Assembly (NCBI RefSeq): GCF_000196235.1
Contig: NC_008538.1
Coordinates: forward strand, 51,508-115,507
From: Arthrobacter sp. FB24
Lineage (GTDB): Bacteria > Actinomycetota > Actinomycetes > Actinomycetales > Micrococcaceae
DNA: 64,000 nucleotides
Reading direction: 5' to 3'
The notes below the pieces were generated by a model, which was not told the origin of the DNA, searched no databases, and saw only the letters and a list, made by a program, of their open reading frames with translations. Positions 34,130 to 42,858 of the stretch are shown one piece after another (position 1 is the stretch's first letter; every line of letters starts with the position of its first letter). Position numbers and translations under genes: made by a program.

Positions 34130-35647
34130 ATGACCACAAACATCTGTTCCAGTTCAGAAACTTGTCCGACGTCAGAAACGTGTCCCACGCCGGCATCTCA
34201 GACCGAGGACCCGCGCCGCGCCCGTGATCTGGTCGACTTGGAGTCCGGGCAGATCAGCCGGGAGGTCTTCTTCAACCAGGAGATCTTCGATCTCGAAATG
34301 CAGAATCTGTTCCCCCGTGCCTGGCTTTTCGTCGGCCATGCCTCGCAGATCCCGAACCCGGGCGACTACTTCTCGTCGTGGATGGGCAGCGACCCGGTCC
34401 TGCTCACACGCGACGTGGACGGTGGGATCTACGTGCTGCTGAACTCCTGCCGCCACCGCGGCATGCGCGTGTGCCGTTATGACGAGGGCAACACGATGCA
34501 GTTCACCTGCCCCTATCACGCATGGTCGTATTCGATGGACGGCAGCCTGGTTAACGTCCCTGGGGACCTCTTTGGCGTCCCGCATATGAAGGCCGCCTAC
34601 AGCGGCAAGCTCGATAAGCAGAACTGGGGCCTTGTGCGCTGCCCTAAGGTCTACAACTACAAGGGCCTCGTCTTCGCCAACTGGGATGAAAACGCGGAGG
34701 ACTTCCTTGACTACGCCGGCGACTTCCACTGGTGGCTGGACAACCTTGCCGATGCCTTCGATGGCACCCCCGGCGACACTGAGGTCTTCCACGGTGTACT
34801 CAAGTGGCGCATCAAGTCGAACTGGAAGTTCGTCTCTGAAAACTTTCTCGGCGACACCTACCACGGCGCATCGACGCACGCCTCGGTCGAGGCCATCGGC
34901 ATCGGCCCTGGCGGCCGCGGCAAGCGCCGCCACGGCGAACGTCAGGACGAGGGCGGCCACTCGACGGGCCGTATGAAGACCTCGTTCCGCAACGGTCATG
35001 GCGCCAGCGACAACCTCGCCTATGAAATCGCCTATCCCCAGTTCGTTGAGCCGGAGATGAACGAGTACTTTGACCAGGCCTGGGCGACCCGCAAGGAGCG
35101 CCTGGACGCGGAGGGCCGCCTCCTCGGCGGTCGCGGGCCGGCGACGATGTTCCCGAACATGTCGTTCGCGGCCGGCTTCCCGCGGAGCATCCTCGTCGCG
35201 CATCCGATCAGCCCCACCGAGACCGAGGTGTGGCGCTGGTTCCTCAGCGATAAAAAGGCCCCCGAGCACGTGCGTGAGTGGCTGCGCCAGTACTACATGC
35301 GCTATGGCGGCCCTGCGGGCATGACCGAGCAGGACGACATGGAGAACTGGGACTACGCCACCCAGGCGTCCAAGGGCGTCGTTGCCCAGCGGTACCCGTA
35401 CAACTACCAGCAGGGTCTCGGCACCGAGCAGCTCTCTGAGCTCGATCGTGCGGTGCATTCCAACCACGCGATCTCCGGCGAGGTGAACGCCCGGGCCTTC
35501 TACCGCCGCTGGTCGGAGTTCGTCGACAACCTCAGCTGGGACGAGCTCCTCGAGATCGCGAAGTCGGACGATCGGATTGACGCGATTATTCGCCGTCAAG
35601 AGGAAGACGCGGTTGCGGAAGCCGCCGCAGGGAAGGTAAGCCACTGA
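34130..35647 (+). CDS. Rieske non-heme iron oxygenase, alpha subunit (system 1)
   Basis: 505 aa. Rieske cluster ligands C107-x-H109 and C127-x2-H130; mononuclear iron site NFLGDTYHGASTH (H245, H250) with the later EQDDMENW aspartate; PNMSFAAGFPR is the usual conserved block. Together with the beta subunit it is a phthalate- or toluate-type dioxygenase; the substrate is not shown, but the nearby decarboxylase-type enzyme and dicarboxylate transporter suggest an aromatic dicarboxylate. The first 30 residues form an unusual Cys-rich tail with a duplicated SETCPT, encoded by an 18-bp tandem repeat, before homology starts at about residue 31. The stop overlaps the beta-subunit start. Confidence 0.93.
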   Translation: MTTNICSSSETCPTSETCPTPASQTEDPRRARDLVDLESGQISREVFFNQEIFDLEMQNLFPRAWLFVGHASQIPNPGDYFSSWMGSDPVLLTRDVDGGIYVLLNSCRHRGMRVCRYDEGNTMQFTCPYHAWSYSMDGSLVNVPGDLFGVPHMKAAYSGKLDKQNWGLVRCPKVYNYKGLVFANWDENAEDFLDYAGDFHWWLDNLADAFDGTPGDTEVFHGVLKWRIKSNWKFVSENFLGDTYHGASTHASVEAIGIGPGGRGKRRHGERQDEGGHSTGRMKTSFRNGHGASDNLAYEIAYPQFVEPEMNEYFDQAWATRKERLDAEGRLLGGRGPATMFPNMSFAAGFPRSILVAHPISPTETEVWRWFLSDKKAPEHVREWLRQYYMRYGGPAGMTEQDDMENWDYATQASKGVVAQRYPYNYQQGLGTEQLSELDRAVHSNHAISGEVNARAFYRRWSEFVDNLSWDELLEIAKSDDRIDAIIRRQEEDAVAEAAAGKVSH

Positions 35648-36186
35648 TGTCGACGCCGGACTACTCGAAGGGACAGGACCGCTGGGCGCTGCTGCAGGAG
35701 GTCTCCGAGTTTCTGTTCATCGAAGCGGACCTCCTGGACGAGCGCCGCTATAACGAGTGGCTGGATCTGCTCGCAGACGACTACCAGTACAGCGTTCCGC
35801 TGCGTATGAACGTCGAATATGCCGAGGCGGACACCCGCGGCGAGACGAAGGCCGGGTCCGAGGTCTGCTGGTTCGATGAGCCGAAATCTACTGTCGAGCT
35901 GCGCGTGATGCAGCTCGCCACCGGCGTGCACTGGGCCGAGGAACCCGTCTCCCGGGTCTCGCACCTGGTGACGAACGTCCGCATCGAGGAAGTTACCTGG
36001 CCCGAGGTCAAGCTCTCGAGCCGATTCCTCGTTTACCGTAACCGCGTGGCCGACGAGACCGACTTCTTCGTCGGCCGTCGCAAGGACACCCTCCGCAAGA
36101 CGGACGACGGGTGGAAGGTCGCTAACCGCTACCTGCTGCTGGACCAGACAGTGCTACTCGCGAAGAACCTTTCCGTCTTCCTCTGA
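35647..36186 (+). CDS. Aromatic-ring-hydroxylating dioxygenase, beta subunit (system 1)
   Basis: 179 aa, SnoaL/NTF2-like fold typical of the beta subunit. The motifs EADLLDERRYNEWLDLLADD, VPLRMNVEY, SRVSHLVTNVRIEEV and the C-terminal RYLLLDQTVLLAKNLSVFL are characteristic. It overlaps the alpha stop by one base (TGATG) and is followed by a strong terminator. It has a structural role in the alpha3beta3 oxygenase. Confidence 0.95.
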   Translation: MSTPDYSKGQDRWALLQEVSEFLFIEADLLDERRYNEWLDLLADDYQYSVPLRMNVEYAEADTRGETKAGSEVCWFDEPKSTVELRVMQLATGVHWAEEPVSRVSHLVTNVRIEEVTWPEVKLSSRFLVYRNRVADETDFFVGRRKDTLRKTDDGWKVANRYLLLDQTVLLAKNLSVFL

Positions 36187-36222
36187 TGATGGGCGCCGTC
36201 CGAGACGACGGCTCCCTCCCTC

Positions 36223-36278
36223 GTTCCCGCCCTGCTGAAGGTGCTCTCCCCGGTACCTTCCGCAGGGCGGGAACCTTT
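36223..36278 (+). terminator. Strong intrinsic terminator after oxygenase beta gene
   Basis: Perfect 13-bp stem (36223-36235 with 36262-36274) with an inner GAAGGT/ACCTTC stem, followed by CTTTT. It closes the ferredoxin to beta operon. Confidence 0.85.
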
Positions 36279-36298
36279 TGCTGGGAGAAGACTGGAGT

Positions 36299-37049
36299 AT
36301 GCCTGCTGCCGAAACGAAAACACAGCCCAGCTATCCGGTCTCCTCGGTCGGCAATACCCTCCGTCTCCTCCTGATGTTCAAAGAGCGGCAGCGCCTCCGC
36401 TTATTCGACGCCGCGCACGAGCTCGGCGTCTCGGCATCCACCGCCTATGGGCTCCTCGCGATGCTGCAGTCCTACGGCTTCATCGCCAGGAGCCTGGGGT
36501 TCGGACCGTACGTCCTGGGCTCGGCGCTTCTGGACTTGGGCCTGTCTGCCGTGCGGAATATGGATGTTCGCTCGCTGGCACGTCCCATCCTCGCGGACCT
36601 GGCCCTAAGACTGGACGAGTCCGTCCACCTCGTCTTCCTCGAAGGCGACAACGTCCGCTACGTGTACAGCGTCGAGGGACCGTGAGCAACTGCGAATAGC
36701 GGATCGCACAGGTCAGGTGTTCCCTGCGCATACCAGTGCCATGGGGGCGCGATGCTTGCAGACTCCCACCCGACCACCTCGCGGGGACGCTTGCGCGGGC
36801 TCGCTGCCTAGGACGTCGACGTCGCCGCCCTCGAATGCGCAGCTTCCTCAGATCCGCCAGCTGGGCTACGCGCTCAACGCTCGTCCGGATGACGTCACGT
36901 CCTTGGCGATGACCGTCGAGGATCCGCGTGGCGCAACGATCACCGCGATCAGTGCCGCCGGCCCATCGACCCGTATGGCTCAGCAGGGGCAGAAGCAGAT
37001 CGCCCGCCGGCTTCACGCTGCGGCCGCGCAGTACGCGCTGCTCCCAAAT
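36299..37049 (+). pseudogene. Broken IclR family regulator gene
   Basis: ATG 36299 starts a normal IclR HTH (SSVGNTLRLLLMFKERQR, AAHELGVSASTAYGLLAML) and the first half of the effector domain up to YVYSVEGP, where a TGA occurs. Homology continues in other frames: EQLRIADRTGQVFPAHTSAM, MLADSHPTTSRGRLRGLAA, then IRQLGYALNARPDDVTSLAM and AISAAGPSTRM. At least two shifts and a TAG (near 36813) are needed to read it. So it is a decayed regulator; the upstream GntR gene would now be the only functional one in cluster 1. The homologue at 56024 is intact. Confidence 0.85.
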
Positions 37050-37054
37050 GAATG

Positions 37055-37092
37055 TCGATGCCCGCCCGGCAGGAGTGCCGGCCGGGCATCGA
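37055..37092. terminator. Bidirectional terminator between IclR remnant and aldolase gene
   Basis: Imperfect long hairpin, TCGATGCCC at 37055-37063 with GGGCATCGA at 37084-37092, with an inner CCGGCA/TGCCGG stem. Located between convergent genes. Confidence 0.7.
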
Positions 37093-37109
37093 CCGTGTTC
37101 ACGTAGTGC

Positions 37110-37829
37110 TCAGCGCACAGCGAGTCCGGCGTGTCCAAGCCGCGCTCGGTGGTAGTTCCAGACGAAACCGTCGTTGAACGTTGAGCCGAGGTCGGGCATC
37201 ACCGCCATATCAGCCTCCGGGACCTCATAGCTCACTGTTCCCATCGAGCTCGCGTTCACAAGCATCCGCGCCAGGATCTCCACATTCAGCGCGCGTACGA
37301 CCGCCTGCTCGACCGTCGCGCCCACCGTCACGATCCCGTGTCCGCGCAGAACCAGCGCCGGTGCCGTGCCGAGGGCGGATGCGACTTCCCGTCCAAGCTC
37401 GGCCGTGTTGATCAGAAGGCTGCGCGGGTAGGTCGGGATCCCCTCAGCGGCCATGCGCATTGCCGGGATGTTGTACGCGCCGACAACGGGTAGCAGGGCG
37501 ACACCGGCGAGGTCGGCCGCGATGACCGCAGGAGCGTGCGCGTGCACAACCGCCTGCGCGTCAGGGCGCGCCGCCAGCACCTCAGCATGGATCGGAAGTT
37601 CATTCGGCGCCTGGAATCCCCCCTCAAGCGCGCGCTCGGGGACGACTTCGTGGATGTCCCCCGGCTGGGTGAACAGCAGCCCGCTCTCCTGTGGCCCGCG
37701 ACAGCGGATCGCGATGCCGGCGTCGGTGCGCAGGCTTACGTGGCCGAGGACATCCTCCGCTAACCCGGCATGGGCGATAATTCGGCAGGCCTCGGCGAGT
37801 AGCTCTCGTGCCGATGCGTCGAATGCCAT
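37110..37829 (-). CDS. Class II aldolase-like decarboxylase (dihydroxyphthalate decarboxylase type)
   Basis: 239 aa of the class II aldolase/adducin family. Zn ligands are visible in VVHAHAPAV (H-x-H) and RGHGIVTVG; the N-terminal GHVSLR and RCRGPQESGLLFT are typical of the phthalate-pathway members. Its paralogue in cluster 2 (55281) lies in the phtC position, so this one probably removes a carboxylate from a dihydroxy aromatic diacid to give protocatechuate or a related catechol. Stop of the dehydrogenase upstream overlaps the start (ATGA) and the two form a leftward operon. Substrate is inferred. Confidence 0.85.
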   Translation of the reverse strand: MAFDASARELLAEACRIIAHAGLAEDVLGHVSLRTDAGIAIRCRGPQESGLLFTQPGDIHEVVPERALEGGFQAPNELPIHAEVLAARPDAQAVVHAHAPAVIAADLAGVALLPVVGAYNIPAMRMAAEGIPTYPRSLLINTAELGREVASALGTAPALVLRGHGIVTVGATVEQAVVRALNVEILARMLVNASSMGTVSYEVPEADMAVMPDLGSTFNDGFVWNYHRARLGHAGLAVR

Positions 37830-38722
37830 CAGCTCTCCCGCACGGTCGTACGCAACTGCGTCAGAAGCTCCGTGCTCTCGGGGTAGGGACGCTTCGCGTA
37901 GTCTCCTTCCGCGGCGGCGCCGAAGAATTCCGCGGCGGCCGACAGCGTTGCGCTTGTAACACCGAGCGAGTCGGCGAGAGCGGTGGCCAGCTTCATGTCC
38001 TTGGCGATCGTCGTTGCGGGCGCATGCTTTGCCACCGCTCGTTTATTTCCGCTGTAGTACTCCACGACGCCCTTGAACCCGCCGACGACACCGCTTGACC
38101 GCTCGAGCGCATCGATCACCTTCGCGACGTCAAGACCAGCCTGCTGGGCGATGACGAGGGCCTCCGCCACAGCGAGGTGGGTCGCGTACTTCACGTGCTG
38201 GTGCACGAGTTTCGTGGCGAAACCATCCCCCAGGGCGCCCGCGTAGAGCAGCGTCCCGGCGACGTCCTGCACGATTGACTCCGCGCCGCCGAGTACCCCC
38301 GCCTCGCCGCCGATCATGACGGTGAGGTTCGGGGCCGTGCCGGACACCGGCGCATCGACGTAGCGGGCACCGTTGCCAAGCGCCGCGACACGCTGCGCGA
38401 CGTCCTGTGCGAGTTCCGGGTCTCCCGTCGTCATATCCACGATCAGGGCACCCGCACGAAGCCCGGCAAGCACTCCGGCTTCCTCGTCATAGAGCACCTC
38501 ACGCACTGCCGTGGGATTCGGCAGGGCAAGGAAAATTACATGGCTCTGTTCTGCGAGTTGGCGGGGACTCACCGACGGAGCGGCCCCGATCATCGCCGTT
38601 GTCGCGACGCGATCCGTGTGCCGGTCCCATACCGCGACCGAATGGTCGGCCGCGATGAGACTCGCGGCGAGGGCCTTGCCCATCCCTCCGAGTCCGACGA
38701 CTCCCACGTGATTTGGATCCAT
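37829..38722 (-). CDS. 3-hydroxyisobutyrate dehydrogenase-like NAD-dependent oxidoreductase
   Basis: 297 aa. The N-terminal dinucleotide fold has VGVVGLGGMGKALAASL; later motifs are DAPVSGT, KLVHQHVKYATHLAVAEALV (catalytic Lys in family K-L-x-x-N-x) and KDMKLATALADSLGV, the plan of the beta-hydroxyacid dehydrogenase family. In KLVHQHVKY the usual Asn is His. ATG 38722 has AAAGGTGAAAG just upstream. Overlaps the class II aldolase gene. In cluster 1 no other dehydrogenase is present, so it is the candidate for oxidation of the cis-dihydrodiol; this would be unusual for the family and is inference. Confidence 0.85.
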   Translation of the reverse strand: MDPNHVGVVGLGGMGKALAASLIAADHSVAVWDRHTDRVATTAMIGAAPSVSPRQLAEQSHVIFLALPNPTAVREVLYDEEAGVLAGLRAGALIVDMTTGDPELAQDVAQRVAALGNGARYVDAPVSGTAPNLTVMIGGEAGVLGGAESIVQDVAGTLLYAGALGDGFATKLVHQHVKYATHLAVAEALVIAQQAGLDVAKVIDALERSSGVVGGFKGVVEYYSGNKRAVAKHAPATTIAKDMKLATALADSLGVTSATLSAAAEFFGAAAEGDYAKRPYPESTELLTQLRTTVRES

Positions 38723-38842
38723 AACTTTCACCTTTCATGCACCATTGCCTGGAATGCACCGCTGCCGCAACCGGATTCAGGCATCCTCGTCCCGGGCGGC
38801 ATCATCTGCTTCTCGCGGAGCGATATCGCCTCCCAAACATAT

Positions 38843-38883
38843 TGGTTAGTCCATTGACATGGCAAGACCAATGGCCATAAGCT
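38843..38883 (+). promoter_or_regulatory. tct promoter with GntR operator, site 3
   Basis: TGGTTAGTCCA at 38843-38853 reads TGGACTAACCA on the other strand, one base from the site at 32567. It abuts TTGACA (38854-38859); TAAGCT follows at 38878-38883 with an 18-bp spacer. The 260 bp between divergent genes at 38722 and 38983 hold no gene. Confidence 0.6.
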
Positions 38884-38982
38884 CCTGAAGATAAGTTTTC
38901 CGGACCGCGAAAACCCCTTGCCCTGCTTTGAGTACGGGCGTTACAGGGATCGACCTGGCAAGGACGCCAGAAAGGAGCGCCA

Positions 38983-40494
38983 ATGCTTGACGCAATCTGG
39001 AGCGCGCTCGGCGAGGCCCTCAGCCCGATGTCGCTAATCATGCTGCTTATCGGCGTTGTGATCGGCTTTCTCGTCGGCATCCTCCCGGGCATCGGCGGTG
39101 CGGTCACGCTCGCCCTGCTCATCCCCGTGACCTTCGGCATGGATCCGGTGCCGGCCTTCTCGCTTCTGCTGGGCATGTATGTCGTCTCCGCGATCGCCGG
39201 CGACTTCACCTCAATCCTGTTCGGGATCCCCGGTGAGCCAACGGCAGCAGCCATGGTGCTCGACGGCTATCCGCTTAATAAGAAGGGGCAGGCCGGGCGC
39301 GCGCTTGGCGCCTCCCTGTCAAGCTCGGCGATAGGGTCGATCTTCGGTGCGGTCCTGCTCATGGCGCTGATCCCGGTGATGCGGCCGCTCATCTTGAGCA
39401 TCAGCGCGCCCGAACTGTTCGCCGCGGCCGTGCTCGGCCTGACGTTCATCGCGTCGCTCTCCGGCGGTATCATCCACAAGGGCCTGGTCATGGCCACGAT
39501 CGGCGTGCTCCTCTCGCTCGTCGGGCTCGATCCGAACCTCGGCATCGAGCGGTACACCTTCGGAAGCCTGCACCTCTGGGAGGGCATCGGCATTGTCCCC
39601 GTCGTCGTCGGTCTCCTCGGCGGTGCCGAAGTGCTGCAGTCCATGCTCGACAAAGACGGTGACACCAAGACGGCCGTGCCGCCACACCTTGGCGGCATCC
39701 TCGTCGGCGTCAAGGATTCCTTTCGCCACTGGTCGTTGATGCTGCGCACCAGTGCCATCGGTGCCGTCCTGGGAATGATGCCCGGTCTCGGAGGATCGGT
39801 GTCCCAGTTCATCGCCTACGGCCACGCCAAGCAAACCTCGAAGCATCCCGAGGAGTTCGGCAACGGTTCGATCGAGGGCGTGATCGCCGCAGGTGCGACC
39901 ACGACAGCGAAGGACGGGGGCCACCTCGTACCGACGATCGCCTTCGGCGTGCCGTCGGGCGCGAGCATGGCGGTGCTACTCGGCGCGTTCCTGATCCTCG
40001 GCCTGAATCCTGGCCCCGAGATGCTGGGCGAGCACCTCAACGTGACGCTCTCGCTCGTGTGGATCATCGTGCTGAGCACGATCGCGGCTGTCATCCTCGG
40101 CTACCTGCTGATCCGTCCCCTTGCCAAGCTCACCTCGGTGACCGGAAGGCTGCTCGTACCGTTTCTCATCACGATGCTCACCATCGGCGCATTCTCGAAC
40201 ACCAGCTCGCTCGACGACGTCTGGATCATGCTCGTCTTCCTCGCCATCGGCGTGATGTGCAGCCGCTTCAAGTGGCCCCGCATCCCGCTGCTGCTTGGTC
40301 TGGTGCTCGGCGAGATCCTCGAGCGGTACTTCACCGTCAGCTACGCGCTGTTCCAGTTCAACTGGCTCAGCCGGCCCGGCGTGATCGTCATCGAGGTCAT
40401 CATCGCCGGCATGATCATGTTCACCGCGGTCCGCACCGCTCGCAAAAAGCGCGCCGATAAGCGCGAGCTCCTGGCCACCGGAGGTCTCGTATGA
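38983..40494 (+). CDS. tctA: Tripartite tricarboxylate transporter, large permease TctA
   Basis: 503 aa, about 12 hydrophobic segments, with the family signature FLVGILPGIGGAVTLALLIP followed by DPVPAFSLLLGMYVVSAIAG and the second repeat LGMMPGLGGSVSQFIAYGHA. It is the main channel of a solute-binding-protein-dependent secondary transporter in the cytoplasmic membrane; related systems take up citrate, terephthalate and other aromatic or dicarboxylates. ATG 38983 has an AAAGGAG site. The stop overlaps the TctB gene (ATGA). Confidence 0.97.
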   Translation: MLDAIWSALGEALSPMSLIMLLIGVVIGFLVGILPGIGGAVTLALLIPVTFGMDPVPAFSLLLGMYVVSAIAGDFTSILFGIPGEPTAAAMVLDGYPLNKKGQAGRALGASLSSSAIGSIFGAVLLMALIPVMRPLILSISAPELFAAAVLGLTFIASLSGGIIHKGLVMATIGVLLSLVGLDPNLGIERYTFGSLHLWEGIGIVPVVVGLLGGAEVLQSMLDKDGDTKTAVPPHLGGILVGVKDSFRHWSLMLRTSAIGAVLGMMPGLGGSVSQFIAYGHAKQTSKHPEEFGNGSIEGVIAAGATTTAKDGGHLVPTIAFGVPSGASMAVLLGAFLILGLNPGPEMLGEHLNVTLSLVWIIVLSTIAAVILGYLLIRPLAKLTSVTGRLLVPFLITMLTIGAFSNTSSLDDVWIMLVFLAIGVMCSRFKWPRIPLLLGLVLGEILERYFTVSYALFQFNWLSRPGVIVIEVIIAGMIMFTAVRTARKKRADKRELLATGGLV

Positions 40495-41042
40495 GCACCG
40501 AAATGATCCACTCCATCGAAGGCGACGGCGAGGGCGGCTCGCGGGGGCGCCACGTGCACAAGCCCGATCTGATCATCACATCCGTGCTGCTCGTCGTGTT
40601 CGTCGTGGCGTTCCTGATGGCCACGGGCTGGAGGGACCTCGCCGCCTACTTCCCTCTCGGCGTCAGCGGCGTGGGTGTGATTGCCAGCGCCTCCTTACTC
40701 GTACGGGTGCTGTTCTTCCCGCCCAAGCCGGCCGCCCCGAAGACCAACGTGCCCGAGGCCGCCAAGTCGGTGGCCGAGCAGGAGTACGAGTTCTTCAAGA
40801 ACCTCTCGACGCGGGACTGGATCACCTCGCTCGGCTGGCTCGGCGGCTTCTTTGTCGCACTGTCGGTCTTCGGTATCTACCTCGCCATGGTCGCCTTCAC
40901 CGTAGGTTACCTGCGCTTCCAAACCGCCAAGTCGTGGTGGTTCGCCGCCATCTACGCGGCCCTGCTCGGCGGCGTCATCTACGTGGTCTTCGCGATCGCC
41001 CTCAAACTGCCGCTGCCGGGCGGGCTGCTCGGCCTCGCCTGA
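40491..41042 (+). CDS. tctB: Tripartite tricarboxylate transporter, small permease TctB
   Basis: 183 aa with four hydrophobic segments, a variable loop after the second and a hydrophilic N-terminus (GDGEGGSRGRHVHKPDLI). These are the usual features of TctB proteins, which are poorly conserved; the assignment relies on position between TctA and TctC. Overlaps tctA by four bases. Confidence 0.93.
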   Translation: MSTEMIHSIEGDGEGGSRGRHVHKPDLIITSVLLVVFVVAFLMATGWRDLAAYFPLGVSGVGVIASASLLVRVLFFPPKPAAPKTNVPEAAKSVAEQEYEFFKNLSTRDWITSLGWLGGFFVALSVFGIYLAMVAFTVGYLRFQTAKSWWFAAIYAALLGGVIYVVFAIALKLPLPGGLLGLA

Positions 41043-41127
41043 GCGCCCGTTTCCCTGCTCTCCCTTCCCGCGTCACCGCCCGGCCGCCTATGGTCCGGGC
41101 GCACCAAAATCGAAAGGACCCGTCCCA

Positions 41128-42153
41128 ATGCGTAAGCTCGCACTCGGCCTCGCCGCCCTCGCCCTCGCCGGCGGCGCACTCACAGGCTGCTCGTCGGCAG
41201 GTGCCACCGGCGCGTCAACCTCCCCGGAGGACGCAGCGGCCAAACTGAAAAACCAGACGATCACGCTGGTCGTCCCGTTCGACCCGGGCGGGGGCTACGA
41301 CGCCTACGCCCGCATGTTGGCCCCGAAGCTTGCCGACGAGCTCGGCGCTACAGTAATTGTCGAGAACAAGCCCGGCGCGGGCGGCATCCTCGCCACGAAC
41401 GAGTCCGTGCACGCCAAGCCGGACGGGAAAACCCTCGTGCTGCTCAACGGCCCCGGCCACCTCGGTGCTGCGATCGCGAAGACCAACGGCGTCCGGTACG
41501 ACGCGAAGACAATGAGTTACATCGGCCAAATCAGCTCCGAACCCGACGTGCTCGCCACCAGCAAGTCCTCCAGCATCGCGTCAGTGGACGACATCGCTGG
41601 CAAACGCTTCGCGGCCACCGGCCCCGGCTCAAACGAGTACATCGACGCCGTAGTTCTGAACCAGCTCCTTGGCATGGACAACCAGGTCGTGACCGGTTTC
41701 AAGTCCAGCAACGAGGCCAGCCTCAACGTTATCCAGGGCAACGTCGAGCTGCATTCGCGCTCGTTCGGCAGCCAGCAGCCAGGTATCAACGCCGGCGATC
41801 TTAAACCGATCCTCGTCATCGGCGAGAACACCGGTGAGAAGGAGATCAAGGACGTCGACAACCTCCTCGACGTGGTGAAGGGCGACCAGAAGGAACTCGC
41901 AACGCTGCACACGAAGCTCATCTCCAGCGGCCGCCTCCTCGCGGCCCCCCCAGGAATGGACCCGGGCACGCTGCAGACAATCCGCGACGCCTTCGAGAAG
42001 GTCATGACCGACAAGGCCTTCATCAAGGCTGCCGCCGACACCAAGCGGCCGGTCCACTATACGAGCGGCGACGACGTGCAGAAGCTCGTCAACGACGTGA
42101 TGGGCTCACCACAGGAGTACGTCGACCTCATCACGAAGGCCTACACGGGCTGA
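41128..42153 (+). CDS. tctC: Tripartite tricarboxylate transporter, solute-binding lipoprotein TctC
   Basis: 341 aa. The signal sequence ends in LTGC (C21), a lipobox, so it is anchored to the outer face of the membrane. TctC signatures are ITLVVPFDPGGGYDAYARML, VIVENKPGAGG and TNESVHAKPDGKTL with GRLLAAPPGMDPGTLQTIRDAF. Binds the substrate and delivers it to TctAB. An 85-bp gap separates it from tctB. A terminator follows. Confidence 0.96.
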   Translation: MRKLALGLAALALAGGALTGCSSAGATGASTSPEDAAAKLKNQTITLVVPFDPGGGYDAYARMLAPKLADELGATVIVENKPGAGGILATNESVHAKPDGKTLVLLNGPGHLGAAIAKTNGVRYDAKTMSYIGQISSEPDVLATSKSSSIASVDDIAGKRFAATGPGSNEYIDAVVLNQLLGMDNQVVTGFKSSNEASLNVIQGNVELHSRSFGSQQPGINAGDLKPILVIGENTGEKEIKDVDNLLDVVKGDQKELATLHTKLISSGRLLAAPPGMDPGTLQTIRDAFEKVMTDKAFIKAAADTKRPVHYTSGDDVQKLVNDVMGSPQEYVDLITKAYTG

Positions 42154-42170
42154 TCACCGACGTTCAACAG

Positions 42171-42209
42171 GGGGTGTCCCAGAAACCCTCCTGGGACACA
42201 CCCCGTCTT
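42171..42209 (+). terminator. Hairpin terminator after tctC
   Basis: GGGGTGTCCCAG at 42171-42182 pairs with CTGGGACACACCCC at 42191-42204 (two extra bases), followed by GTCTTT. It also ends the convergent gene at 42214. Confidence 0.75.
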
Positions 42210-42213
42210 TGCC

Positions 42214-42858
42214 TCAGGACCGAGGTAAGGCCGACCCGGATGCCGGCGAGATGACCTTTGCCCGGAAGAGCGTGCGCGCCATGCGCGCGAAACGATCGAT
42301 AACGAGCGGCAAGGGCAAGCCCGATTGGCTACGGACGTTCTCCGCCGGCACCGGATCCGTCCCCACGCAATCACCCGCATCCATTGCATAATCAACGATG
42401 CCCTGCGCGAGGATGACGCCGTCCTGCTTGACGACCGCGCAAGCGCCGACCACGCCCATCGGTGTCCAAATCGTTCCGCCTGCCTGCAGGCTCACCTGCA
42501 TTCCCAGCTGGCGCAACGAGGCGAGCACCCATTCAGACGCGGCTTCGAGCGGGTCCTCCGTTCCGCTGATCCCGAGCGTTTCCCTGGTGGCGATCGTCGA
42601 CCACAGGATGGCCGCAGGTCCGGCAGCAAGCCACTGCCCACCGGGCGTGGGGCGCGCAACAACGGGCACGTCCTCCCGCGGCGCTGTGCGAGACGCTTCC
42701 TCCGCGACCAGCACGACGGTCCGGTCCGGCTGCCAGAGACGCATCACCGCCCCCCGTCGTCCCGCAGAGACGTCCGAAACGAGGCCGAGGTCACGGGCGA
42801 CGCCATCGAGGGGAGCTCGCGGCTCCGGCTCCACATGAAGCTCCCAGCACGGACGCAT
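42214..42858 (-). CDS. Lipoate-protein ligase A-like (biotin/lipoyl ligase fold) protein
   Basis: 214 aa. RLWQPDRTVVL, PVVARPTPGGQWLAAGPAAILWS resemble the R-R-x-T-G-G-G-A...G-x-L-x-W/S core of LplA/BirA-like enzymes, and VVGACAVVKQDGVILAQGIV matches the usual K-I-x-G-x-A region, but the Lys and Gly spacing are off, so it may be a non-classical member. Known members attach lipoate or biotin, or have lost activity. It converges with tctC and has no obvious partner; link to aromatic catabolism is unclear. Start ATG 42858 has weak support. Confidence 0.6.
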   Translation of the reverse strand: MRPCWELHVEPEPRAPLDGVARDLGLVSDVSAGRRGAVMRLWQPDRTVVLVAEEASRTAPREDVPVVARPTPGGQWLAAGPAAILWSTIATRETLGISGTEDPLEAASEWVLASLRQLGMQVSLQAGGTIWTPMGVVGACAVVKQDGVILAQGIVDYAMDAGDCVGTDPVPAENVRSQSGLPLPLVIDRFARMARTLFRAKVISPASGSALPRS

